A DNA stretch of 35,504 nucleotides, taken from Muribaculaceae bacterium (GTDB lineage: Bacteria; Bacteroidota; Bacteroidia; Bacteroidales; Muribaculaceae). The notes below the pieces were generated by a model. The model had not been told where the DNA came from. It saw nothing but the letters and a program-made list of their open reading frames with translations, and ran no database searches. Made by a program: the position numbers and the translations under genes. Below, piece after piece: positions 1 to 8,523 of the stretch; position 1 is the first letter of the stretch, and every line of letters starts with the position of its first letter. Location of the stretch: the NCBI GenBank assembly GCA_022509225.1, contig JAFLTM010000005.1:1-35504 (forward strand). Reading direction: 5' to 3'.

Positions 1-21
1 CCCTAATCCGCGTGATTAGGG
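1..21. terminator. Perfect hairpin CCCTAATC-CGCGT-GATTAGGG at the left window edge; possible terminator of a gene outside the window
   Basis: 8-bp perfect inverted repeat with 5-nt loop read from sequence; no flanking gene visible on the left. Confidence 0.35.
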
Positions 22-105
22 TAAATTTAAATTATATGTAATTGAACCGAAGTATTTTAAAAATCCATAATATCCAATATAAAACCAATCAAATCAATTA
101 ACCGG

Positions 106-148
106 TAAGAGAGGTGAGACAAAATTTTCAATTGTCTCACCTCTCTTA
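106..148 (-). terminator. Long hairpin downstream of the CBM9-like CDS (17-bp stem, 9-nt loop)
   Basis: TAAGAGAGGTGAGACAA / TTGTCTCACCTCTCTTA perfect inverted repeat, 7 bp beyond the stop of the minus-strand CDS; no strong U-tract. Confidence 0.55.
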
Positions 149-155
149 TAATATC

Positions 156-788
156 CTATTCAAAATGCACTGTGCCGAAAAATTCCGGCCTGTGGAAATC
201 AGGATTTTCAGTCTTTATAGGGAACAGTGACAGGAAGTGAGGAACTGGCAATTCATCGCCACATTTATAAATGTTACATTTGGCGTCAATTCCCTTAAAA
301 CTCTCTATCCCGGTTTTGAAAAACGTGGTGGCGGGCACCACCAGTTTTAAAGTCCACTTTCCGTCACTCTTCCTGACAGCAAAAGGTGAAGAACCCAGAG
401 AGGGATCACGTTTTATGCCTTTAAGCACATCTTCTGAGGCATATTCAACATTATCTTTCCTGCCGAGCCTATGCGAAAGAAGAACTTTACCCGTGCAATT
501 CGACTCCAGATTATAGTAGCCATTTCCATCTAAACTTACGAAAAACTCCACACAGGAATCTTTCCAAACTTCTCCGTTGTCATTGTCGGCAAGAGCTGCC
601 ACATATTCCTCGTCAACCTCATATTCTATATGGAGGTTGTCACCGTCATGCCATAACCTTGCCTTGACTTCCGGCGCATAGGGATATGAGCCGGGCCAGT
701 TGACTTTCTCAATCTTAACCTCTACAGGCTTCCCTTCTCCGGCAGGAAGATAAGGCACCACCAGATCATATTTCTTTAATTTTTCCAT
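156..788 (-). CDS. Carbohydrate-binding family 9-like protein
   Basis: 210-aa ORF; CBM9-like pattern (ARLWHDGDNLHIEYEVDEEYV...VWKDSCVEFFVSLDGNGYYNLE). Confidence 0.75.
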   Translation of the reverse strand: MEKLKKYDLVVPYLPAGEGKPVEVKIEKVNWPGSYPYAPEVKARLWHDGDNLHIEYEVDEEYVAALADNDNGEVWKDSCVEFFVSLDGNGYYNLESNCTGKVLLSHRLGRKDNVEYASEDVLKGIKRDPSLGSSPFAVRKSDGKWTLKLVVPATTFFKTGIESFKGIDAKCNIYKCGDELPVPHFLSLFPIKTENPDFHRPEFFGTVHFE

Positions 789-820
789 ATCTATTATATT
801 TTATATTTATTCTCTCCCTA

Positions 821-1762
821 TTACTTTCCGTTTTCTTGTGTTTCAGTCCGTACCCCTCCTTTTGGAAACATTTTTCTCACGTGAAGAATGAACTTGTCAA
901 CCGACTTACTCCCGACCACAATAGTGGTGGCCACTATAATGAGAAGTCCTCCTACGATTTCTTGACCCGTAATTGATTGGTGAAGAAAAACCATGCTCAA
1001 AACCACAGCCGTCACCGGTTCAAGCGCCCCGAAAATCGCTGTGGGCGTCGGACCTATCAGATGAATGGCAATTGATGTACTTGCCAAAGACAATACAGTC
1101 GGTATTAATGCCAAAGCAACAAGATTAAACCAACCAAAATTCACTTGGGGTAATGTTATGGGAGTTCCGGCAACTATCTTGAATATAAAAACCCCGCATC
1201 CGAACAGTAGCACGTAAAACAACAGTTTCGTTGTCGGTATTCGCGATATTTTTTTATTGACATTCACCAACACTATATAGAATGCATACGTTAGAGCCGA
1301 CACCATCACAAGTAAGAAACCATAGCTGTTTATGCCTGTTTCACCATTCGGTTGCATCAAAAGCAATAACCCTGCAACCATGATAGCCAGACAGAGAATA
1401 AGGCTGACCTTAACTTTTTCATGATGGAAAACAATCATGATAAGCGCCACAAGGATGGGATAAATAAACAACAAAGTCGAGGCAATGCCTGAATTAATAT
1501 ATTGATAGCTTTCAAACAGGGTCAACGAGGATAAAGCCATAAGTATTCCCAACACCGACACTGCAAAGACCTCATCCCTTTTAAGTCTGAAATCAATTTT
1601 TCTAATCAACATCAACAAAGCAAGGAAAGGAAGCCCGAGAATATATCGGAAAAACAATACCGTATTAGGGTTCATGCCATCCTCGTAGAGGGGAACGGCG
1701 AAAGCCGGATTCGTGCCGTAGGCGGCTGCAGCAAGTGCAGCGAAAAAATATCCTCGGAACAT
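821..1762 (-). CDS. EamA/DMT-superfamily transporter
   Basis: 313-aa hydrophobic ORF with multiple TM helices and EamA-like repeats (AYGTNPAFAVPLY..., GALEPVTAVVLSMVFLHQSITGQEIVGGLLIIVA). Confidence 0.85.
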   Translation of the reverse strand: MFRGYFFAALAAAAYGTNPAFAVPLYEDGMNPNTVLFFRYILGLPFLALLMLIRKIDFRLKRDEVFAVSVLGILMALSSLTLFESYQYINSGIASTLLFIYPILVALIMIVFHHEKVKVSLILCLAIMVAGLLLLMQPNGETGINSYGFLLVMVSALTYAFYIVLVNVNKKISRIPTTKLLFYVLLFGCGVFIFKIVAGTPITLPQVNFGWFNLVALALIPTVLSLASTSIAIHLIGPTPTAIFGALEPVTAVVLSMVFLHQSITGQEIVGGLLIIVATTIVVGSKSVDKFILHVRKMFPKGGVRTETQENGK

Positions 1763-1846
1763 ATTGATGTCTGAAAGATCAAATTTGTTGAAAAAGTATG
1801 CAAATATACATAAGATTATCTATTTCATATTTCACCTTTGATTCTT

Positions 1847-1895
1847 GGGAGGGGAAACCTCCCGGGTTTCCCAGGGGAAGTCAGGAGACTTCCCC
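1847..1895. repeat. Two adjacent hairpins with an overlapping alternative hairpin (REP-like or attenuator-like)
   Basis: GGGAAACC-TCCCG-GGTTTCCC (1852-1872) and GGGGAAGTC-AGGA-GACTTCCCC (1874-1895), plus alternative GGGAGG/CCTCCC (1847-1852/1858-1863). Confidence 0.7.
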
Positions 1896-1937
1896 ACCTA
1901 TCATATAGTTCAATTATATCTTTCTGTCAATTTGTAT

Positions 1938-1945
1938 TATATTTG
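1938..1945 (+). promoter_or_regulatory. Candidate Bacteroidales -7 box TATATTTG upstream of the MFS gene
   Basis: Matches TAnnTTTG; no clear -33 TTTG at the usual spacing. Confidence 0.3.
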
Positions 1946-1991
1946 CAAAAATAAGAATCATGCATCCTTAGCCCCGGAAAACTCAATCAAT

Positions 1992-3278
1992 ATGTTCAGT
2001 CTTCAAGAGAAAAAATTTTATCCATGGATGGTTGTTGGCCTTCTTTGGGTGGTTGCTCTGGTCAATTATCTCGACCGCCAGATGTTGTCGACGATGCAAC
2101 AATCAATCGGAGTCACCATCCCGGCAATTCAAGACCCGGCCAACTTCGGGCGACTCATGGCCATTTTCCTATGGATTTACGGTTGCGTGAGCCCCGTGTC
2201 GGGTGCAGTCGCCGACAAACTCAACCGGAAATGGCTAATCGTGGGTTCATTAGGCGTTTGGTCGGCTGTTACTTCATTCATGTCGTTATGCACCACTTAT
2301 TCCGGAATTTTCGTGCTGAGGGGAGTGATGGGAGTCAGCGAGGCCCTCTATCTGCCTGCAGCCTTGTCACTGATAGCTGATTATTTCACCAAACAGGGTC
2401 GTTCACTTGCCATCGGAATCCACATGACCGGTCTTTACATGGGGCAGGCCTTAGGTGGATTCGGAGCGACAGTGGCGGCGGCTTTCTCCTGGCAAGACAC
2501 ATTCAAATGGTTCGGTATCGGAGGCGTGATCTATGCTGCAGTACTTATAGTTCTATTACGTGAAAAAAGACCGGACACAATTTTCGACGCCCAGGAACTT
2601 GCCGGTGCGGAAGCAGACCCGGAAATCACCGAAAAGAAAAAAGACAACATTTCGGTTTTGAGAGGTTTTGCCATGATCTTCTCAAACATTGCTTTCTGGG
2701 TGATTCTTTTCTTCTTTGCATCTTCGTCGTTGCCCGGATGGTCAACAAAGAACTGGCTGCCTACCCTGTTTGCAGAGAATCTCGGACTCACACCGGCTGT
2801 GGCGGGACCGGCAGCCACCATCAGTATCGCCGTGGCATCTTTCATAGGTGTTATGATCGGAGGTCCGATTTCCGACAAATGGGTTAAAATCACAAAGAAA
2901 GGAAGAGTCTTCACCAGCGCTATCGGATTAACAATGATGATTCCTACCCTCATATTGATAGGCTTGAGTCACAATGCGGTCACCACAATTTGCGTCTGTC
3001 TCTTCTTCGGCATCGGCTACGGAATGTTCGATTCCAACACTATGCCTATTCTATGCCAATTCATCCCGGCGCGTCTCAGGGCTTCGGCCTACGGTGTGCT
3101 TAACATGACGGGAGTTTTTGCGGGCGCCATCGTGACCCAGATATTGGGTGAATGGGCAGTCAACGGCGACCTTGGTCTCGGTTTTGCCTATATGGCGATA
3201 ATAATAGCTGTGGCTGTAATATTGCAGCTTGTGGTGCTCCGACCCAAAACCGACAATATGGAAATCTCATTTAATTAG
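1992..3278 (+). CDS. MFS transporter, ACS/NanT-ExuT-like (probable sialic acid or sugar-acid importer)
   Basis: MFSLQEKKFYPWMVVGLLWVVALVNYLDRQMLSTMQQSI; MFS motif GAVADKLNRKW; next to nanA. The tool start at 1845 reads through a hairpin region, so ATG 1992 is preferred. Confidence 0.8.
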   Translation: MFSLQEKKFYPWMVVGLLWVVALVNYLDRQMLSTMQQSIGVTIPAIQDPANFGRLMAIFLWIYGCVSPVSGAVADKLNRKWLIVGSLGVWSAVTSFMSLCTTYSGIFVLRGVMGVSEALYLPAALSLIADYFTKQGRSLAIGIHMTGLYMGQALGGFGATVAAAFSWQDTFKWFGIGGVIYAAVLIVLLREKRPDTIFDAQELAGAEADPEITEKKKDNISVLRGFAMIFSNIAFWVILFFFASSSLPGWSTKNWLPTLFAENLGLTPAVAGPAATISIAVASFIGVMIGGPISDKWVKITKKGRVFTSAIGLTMMIPTLILIGLSHNAVTTICVCLFFGIGYGMFDSNTMPILCQFIPARLRASAYGVLNMTGVFAGAIVTQILGEWAVNGDLGLGFAYMAIIIAVAVILQLVVLRPKTDNMEISFN

Positions 3279-3370
3279 GAATTAATTATTAGTAATTAGC
3301 AATTATAGTTTGGGAGGATATATCAGGATTTGGAATTATAGATTGGTTAGTTATATAATTAAAACATAAT

Positions 3371-4288
3371 ATGGATAGAATAAACGGACTTATCGACGCC
3401 CCTTTCACCCCTTTCAAGAAAAATGGCGACGTTAACTATGAGATAATACCCCGATATGCAGAAATGCTTAGAAAAAACGGTCTGAAAGGCGTTTTTATCA
3501 ACGGTTCATCCGGCGAAGGCTACATGCTCACAACAGATGAGAGAAAGAAACTCGCCGAAACATGGATAAAAGAGAAACGGCCTGATTTTAAAGTCATAGT
3601 GCATGTAGGGAGCTGTTGCCTGAAAGACAGTGCAGAACTTGCCCGACATGCGGAAGAGATAGGTGCCGATGCTGTCGGCGCCATGGCACCTCCATTCCCG
3701 AAAATAAATCGAGTGGAAGAACTGGTGAAGTATATCGAAGGGATTGCAACAGCAGCACCCTCCCTTCCTTTCTATTATTATCATATCCCGGCTTTCAACG
3801 GCGCATACCTGCCAATGATAAAACTGCTTGAAGCTGTTGACGGCCGTGTACCTAACTTTGCCGGAATCAAATATACTTTCGAAAGTATTTATGAATACAA
3901 CCAGTGCCGCCTGTATAAAGAGGGTAAATATGAGATGCTCCACGGTCAGGATGAAACCATCCTTCCATCTCTTGCCATGGGTGGAGCCCAAGGTGGTATA
4001 GGCGGAACAACAAACTATAACGGCAGAGAGCTTGTGGCGATAATCGACGACTGGAAAAAAGGTGATATCGAAGGGGCGCGCAAACACCAGAATTATTCTC
4101 AGGAAGTGATCAACGTGATATGCAAATATAGAGGTAATATTGTGGGCGGAAAGAGAATCATGAAACTTATCGGCCTCGACATGGGCAAAAACCGTGTACC
4201 TTTCCAAAATCTTACAGACGAAGAGGAAAAGCAACTGAAAAAAGACCTTGAAGCAATAGATTTCTTCTCACACTGCAACAAACTGTGA
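3371..4288 (+). CDS. nanA: N-acetylneuraminate lyase (DapA/NanA family)
   Basis: FINGSSGEGYMLTTDERK, YYYHIPAFNG, FAGIKYTFES (Schiff-base Lys context). Confidence 0.9.
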   Translation: MDRINGLIDAPFTPFKKNGDVNYEIIPRYAEMLRKNGLKGVFINGSSGEGYMLTTDERKKLAETWIKEKRPDFKVIVHVGSCCLKDSAELARHAEEIGADAVGAMAPPFPKINRVEELVKYIEGIATAAPSLPFYYYHIPAFNGAYLPMIKLLEAVDGRVPNFAGIKYTFESIYEYNQCRLYKEGKYEMLHGQDETILPSLAMGGAQGGIGGTTNYNGRELVAIIDDWKKGDIEGARKHQNYSQEVINVICKYRGNIVGGKRIMKLIGLDMGKNRVPFQNLTDEEEKQLKKDLEAIDFFSHCNKL

Positions 4289-4295
4289 AATAGCC

Positions 4296-5501
4296 ATGAA
4301 AATTGAGGAAAGCAAACAATATCTCCAAGATTGGGGTGCCAAATATCGTAAAGACCTTTTAGACAATATCCTCCCTTTCTGGATGATTAACGGTATGGAT
4401 TGGAAACATGGGGGTATCTACACCTGCCTCGACCGTGTGGGAAACCTTATGGATTCAACAAAATCTGTGTGGTTTCAGGGCAGAGCAGGGTTTATTTTCT
4501 CCTATGCCTACAATAATATCGAGAAGAACCCCGAATTCCTGAAAGCCTCAAAAAGCTGCATCGATTTCATTGAGAAATATTGTTTCGACACCGATGGCAG
4601 AATGTATTTTGAAGTCACGGCCGACGGGAAACCATTGCGTAAACGTCGTTATGTGTTTTCTGAATGTTTCGCCATAATAGCTATGGCAGAGTATGCCAAA
4701 GCCACCGACGACAAAAAATATGCAACCAAATCTTTGAACCTTTTTAAAGATGTGTTGCGTTTCATCGACACGCCGGGCATCCTTGAACCGAAATATCTTC
4801 CGGAACAGAAGGCTATAGGTCATTCCATCACGATGATCCTTATCAACACAGCTGCCATAGTGAGAAGCGTTATGCCCGATTCTGTTCTTGAAAAAAGAAT
4901 AGATGGGTCGGTTGATATGCTACGAAAATACTTCATACATCCGGAATACAAGGCTTTGCTCGAGATGGTTACCCCGGAAGGCGAGGTTATCGACACTATC
5001 AACGGGCGTGTCATAAATCCGGGTCATTGCATCGAGACAGCCTGGTTCCTGCTGGAAGAGGCCAAACACCGTGGATGGGAATCAGGTAAAGGGAAAGAAA
5101 TAAAAGATATGGCCCTGCAGATTCTCGACTGGTCATGGGAGTGGGGATGGGACGAGGAATTCGGTGGCATAATCAATTTTCGCGACTGCAAAGGATTCCC
5201 GGCTCAAGACTACTCCCAAGATATGAAATTCTGGTGGCCGCAGACCGAGGGTATTATTGCAGCTCTCTATGCATTTGAAGCCACCGGTGACATCAAATAT
5301 CTTGAGATGCACAAAAAAGTTAACGACTGGGCATACAAATATCTCCCCGATCCTGAATTCCCCGAATGGTTCGGTTATCTGCACAGAGACGGCTCCGTTG
5401 CCCAACCCGCCAAAGGGAATATCTTCAAAGGTCCCTTCCATATCCCGAGAATGATGATAAAATCCTCTCTCCTGATCAGGAATATCCTTGAAAAACAATG
5501 A
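4296..5501 (+). CDS. N-acylglucosamine 2-epimerase family protein (AGE/renin-binding type)
   Basis: 401 aa; FWMINGMDWKHGGIYTCLDRVG, KFWWPQTEGIIAALYAFEATGD, WFGYLHRDGS. Confidence 0.9.
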   Translation: MKIEESKQYLQDWGAKYRKDLLDNILPFWMINGMDWKHGGIYTCLDRVGNLMDSTKSVWFQGRAGFIFSYAYNNIEKNPEFLKASKSCIDFIEKYCFDTDGRMYFEVTADGKPLRKRRYVFSECFAIIAMAEYAKATDDKKYATKSLNLFKDVLRFIDTPGILEPKYLPEQKAIGHSITMILINTAAIVRSVMPDSVLEKRIDGSVDMLRKYFIHPEYKALLEMVTPEGEVIDTINGRVINPGHCIETAWFLLEEAKHRGWESGKGKEIKDMALQILDWSWEWGWDEEFGGIINFRDCKGFPAQDYSQDMKFWWPQTEGIIAALYAFEATGDIKYLEMHKKVNDWAYKYLPDPEFPEWFGYLHRDGSVAQPAKGNIFKGPFHIPRMMIKSSLLIRNILEKQ

Positions 5502-6667
5502 AAAACCGATTTCTCCTTTTGAGTGTCTCTTCATTGTTACTTGTCGCATGCCAACCCAAGACCGGTAAGCAGACTCAACCCAGTGATTCTTCAACTATTG
5601 AAATGAAAACAAAACTACTGAAAATAGAAGTTGCGGATTCTTCAGCCAATGATGTTGAGGAAGGTTACACCGCAGGAGTGTCGGGTGCTTTCGTAGGGAT
5701 GCTCGACGGGAAAATCATTCAGGCAGGTGGTTGCAATTTCCCGGTAGATCCTCTTGCTCCAGACAGTAAAAAGAAATTCTATGAGGGGATTTATGAGATT
5801 GAAGTAACTTCCGACTCTACTTGGACACCCATACGCATAGGCACCCTTCCCGAACCCATAGCCTACGGTCAGGCCGCCACAGTTCCTGATGGTCTCGTGC
5901 TTGTGGGAGGTTCGGATGCCTCCGATTCTTTTTCATCCGTTTATCTCCTGAAGATGACCAATAAAGGCACTGAACTTACCCAGCTCCCGTTTCTACCGGG
6001 TAAACTCGACAATTTTGCCATCACCTCCATCGGAGCTGTGATTTATACCGCCGGAGGCAATTTCAACGGTCAACCCTCAAAAAAGGTGTTCAAACTTGAA
6101 CCGGCAAGTGAAGTATGGGAGGAACTCCCGGAATTTCCCGGTAATCCACGTGTGCAACCCGTTTTAGCTCACGGAAAGGATGAAACAGGGTCGGAATCAA
6201 TATATCTTTGGGGCGGCTTTGCAGGAAAAGGAGAGAACCGCGAAGCATCACTGAACAGCGACGGATTAAAATTTAATCTTGCCAATAAGATGTGGACTCA
6301 AATCAGCTCGCCAAAAAACGAGGAGGGACAAGAAATATCCACCGGTGGAGGGTGTGCCGCCATACTTGATGACGGAAAAATAGCAGTGACCGGTGGTGTC
6401 AACAAAGATATTTTTCTATCTGCATTGCAGCACCAACCCGAAGATTATCTGACACATCCCGTCGGGTGGTATAGATTCAATCCACATCTTCTTATCTTTA
6501 ATCCTCGAACAGAAAAATGGAAAATTACACTGACAACCGAAAATCTTGCCCGAGCCGGAGCCGGAATGGTTGTCAAGAATAATCAATTGATTGTCAGCGG
6601 AGGGGAGCTTAAACCACGCATACGTACTGCAAATATTTTCACAATAGAAATGAAAGTGTCAAAATAA
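5498..6667 (+). CDS. Cyclically permuted mutarotase, NanM-like kelch lipoprotein
   Basis: Lipobox-like N-terminus (LLLSVSSLLLVACQ), kelch-like GG repeats; ATGA overlap with the AGE gene. Confidence 0.8.
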   Translation: MKNRFLLLSVSSLLLVACQPKTGKQTQPSDSSTIEMKTKLLKIEVADSSANDVEEGYTAGVSGAFVGMLDGKIIQAGGCNFPVDPLAPDSKKKFYEGIYEIEVTSDSTWTPIRIGTLPEPIAYGQAATVPDGLVLVGGSDASDSFSSVYLLKMTNKGTELTQLPFLPGKLDNFAITSIGAVIYTAGGNFNGQPSKKVFKLEPASEVWEELPEFPGNPRVQPVLAHGKDETGSESIYLWGGFAGKGENREASLNSDGLKFNLANKMWTQISSPKNEEGQEISTGGGCAAILDDGKIAVTGGVNKDIFLSALQHQPEDYLTHPVGWYRFNPHLLIFNPRTEKWKITLTTENLARAGAGMVVKNNQLIVSGGELKPRIRTANIFTIEMKVSK

Positions 6668-6678
6668 CGGGAAAGAGG

Positions 6679-7458
6679 ATGGACAGGAAAGTAAGGGAAT
6701 TGGATCTCTCGGTGGCATGTTATGGCACTACAAGGGATAATGAATATGATGTGGCAGTGATACCATGGGGAGCCACAGAACCTCACAACCTGCATTTGCC
6801 TTATCTCACCGATGCAATTTTAAGCCATGATGTCGCCGTTGATGCAGCCAAAATAGCTATGGAAAAATATGGGGTCAGAGTGATGGTAATGCCATGTGTG
6901 GCGATGGGTTCCCAAAATCCGGGACAACGCGACCTGAAATTCTGTATGCACTTCCGACAGGAAACCCAAAAAGCCATTCTGCAAGATATCGCGTCATCTC
7001 TTTATCATCAAGGTATAAGGAGGATTATTATCATAAACGGGCATGGTGGAAACTCTTTCAAAGGGTTTATTCGAGACCTGGCAGTGGATTTTCCGGATTT
7101 AATAATCGCTTCAAGCGAATGGTTCAAGGTGATGCCTCCCAAGGAATATTTCGAGGAACCGGGTGATCATGCCGATGAAATAGAAACCTCGGTAATGCTT
7201 CATTATCATCCGGAACTTGTGAATCTTGAAGAGGCTGGAGAGGGAAATGGTTCCGGTTTCGCACCGGAATCATTAAGGAGAGGAACGGCATGGATTCCAA
7301 GGAACTGGAAAAAAATCAGCAGTGACACCGGCATTGGGAATCCCGGAAAGTCAACTGCTGAAAAAGGTGCGCGGTTTGTAAAGGATGTAGCTGAAAAATA
7401 CGCCGAGTTATTCAGAGACCTAACAAGACCGGAATCTGAACTTTACCAACCGTTTTAA
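6679..7458 (+). CDS. Creatininase-family protein (creatinine amidohydrolase-like)
   Basis: IPWGATEPHNLHLPYLTD, RRIIIINGHGGNS, DHADEIETSVMLHYHPELV metal-site motifs. Confidence 0.88.
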   Translation: MDRKVRELDLSVACYGTTRDNEYDVAVIPWGATEPHNLHLPYLTDAILSHDVAVDAAKIAMEKYGVRVMVMPCVAMGSQNPGQRDLKFCMHFRQETQKAILQDIASSLYHQGIRRIIIINGHGGNSFKGFIRDLAVDFPDLIIASSEWFKVMPPKEYFEEPGDHADEIETSVMLHYHPELVNLEEAGEGNGSGFAPESLRRGTAWIPRNWKKISSDTGIGNPGKSTAEKGARFVKDVAEKYAELFRDLTRPESELYQPF

Positions 7459-8504
7459 ATCTTTTCTTCCATACTCTCCATTAGCTTCATCTGAGCACGC
7501 GTACGCACAAGATTATGCTTCGGATAGAGGGTCTTGTAGTAGGTGTCGCCCTGCAGATAATCCATAAGGAAACGCATCACCTGCTCGTAGGTGATATATT
7601 GGGGAGCAAAACTAAGATAGTCTTTCTCAGTTTCATTGAGCATGTCGGCAGTCTGTGACAGATACCCGTCGCGGTATGCCTCATATTTTGCCACATCCAA
7701 ATCTACGTTGTCAAGATTTTGATCATCTTCGGCACCGGTGTTTGCAAATGAACGGATCGCATCGCCGAAATCTGCAAGCGGTGTATTACTCATGACTGTG
7801 TCAAGGTCTATGACGCATAGCACGTTGCCATCCTTATCAAAAAGAATATTGCTGAGTTTGGTGTCGTTGTGGGTGACTCTTTTCGGTAGTTTTCCCTCTT
7901 CAACCAATTTCCAGAAATCTTCCATTTTCTTTCTGCGTGCCTCAACCCATTCAATCTCTTTCTTCGCCTCCTCTTTTCTTTCAGGAATTGCATTTTTGAG
8001 TGTATCGTCCCATTGTCCGAACCTGTATGCCAAATCATGGAAACCTTCTATTGTAGGATAGAGCGGTTCGGTTAGATCTTCAAGGTATCTTTGGAATTTG
8101 CCTATACCTTCCCCACCCTTTCTTGCAAGTTCGGGTGTGGTGGCCACTTCATAAGAAACCGTGTCAGGGATAAAAACAGCCATGGTCCAGTATTCCCCGT
8201 TTTCATCCTGCACGTATGGTTTTCCGTCGTCTGTCAAGACAATCTGCATAACCTCACGATCAGGGTCTCCTCCCTCTTTTTCAACTTTTTTTCTGATATG
8301 CTCGGTCACTTTCACTATGTTATCCATCATCGCGGGAACATTGAGGAAGATGGATGAATTTTTACTTTGAAGGATATAGTCGGGAGCATCACCATCGGTT
8401 GTGACTTTATATGTATGATTGATTAATCCTCCGTCGATAGGTTTGATCTCTCTGACTTCACCATTTATACGGAACTTATCTACAAGCTTTTTCAAATTTT
8501 TCAT
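7455..8504 (-). CDS. Aminoglycoside phosphotransferase-fold kinase, NahK-like (N-acetylhexosamine 1-kinase candidate)
   Basis: THNDTKLSNILFD catalytic loop, CVIDLDTVMSNTPLADFGDAIR, N-terminal GGLINHTYKV. Confidence 0.8.
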   Translation of the reverse strand: MKNLKKLVDKFRINGEVREIKPIDGGLINHTYKVTTDGDAPDYILQSKNSSIFLNVPAMMDNIVKVTEHIRKKVEKEGGDPDREVMQIVLTDDGKPYVQDENGEYWTMAVFIPDTVSYEVATTPELARKGGEGIGKFQRYLEDLTEPLYPTIEGFHDLAYRFGQWDDTLKNAIPERKEEAKKEIEWVEARRKKMEDFWKLVEEGKLPKRVTHNDTKLSNILFDKDGNVLCVIDLDTVMSNTPLADFGDAIRSFANTGAEDDQNLDNVDLDVAKYEAYRDGYLSQTADMLNETEKDYLSFAPQYITYEQVMRFLMDYLQGDTYYKTLYPKHNLVRTRAQMKLMESMEEKI

Positions 8505-8523
8505 AGGTATATGATTTCAATGG

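Noticed and set aside
1845-1991. N-terminal extension of the MFS ORF (tool start 1845)
   Set aside because: It translates the hairpin region; MFS homology begins just after ATG 1992.
3279-3370. AT-rich near-repeats (TTAATTATTAGTAATTAGCAATTA) between the MFS gene and nanA as a regulatory element
   Set aside because: Low complexity, short and imperfect; cannot be distinguished from AT-rich intergenic background.
3506-4234. 242-aa antisense ORF opposite nanA
   Set aside because: Fully overlaps a well-supported gene, no recognisable domain; composition-driven shadow ORF.
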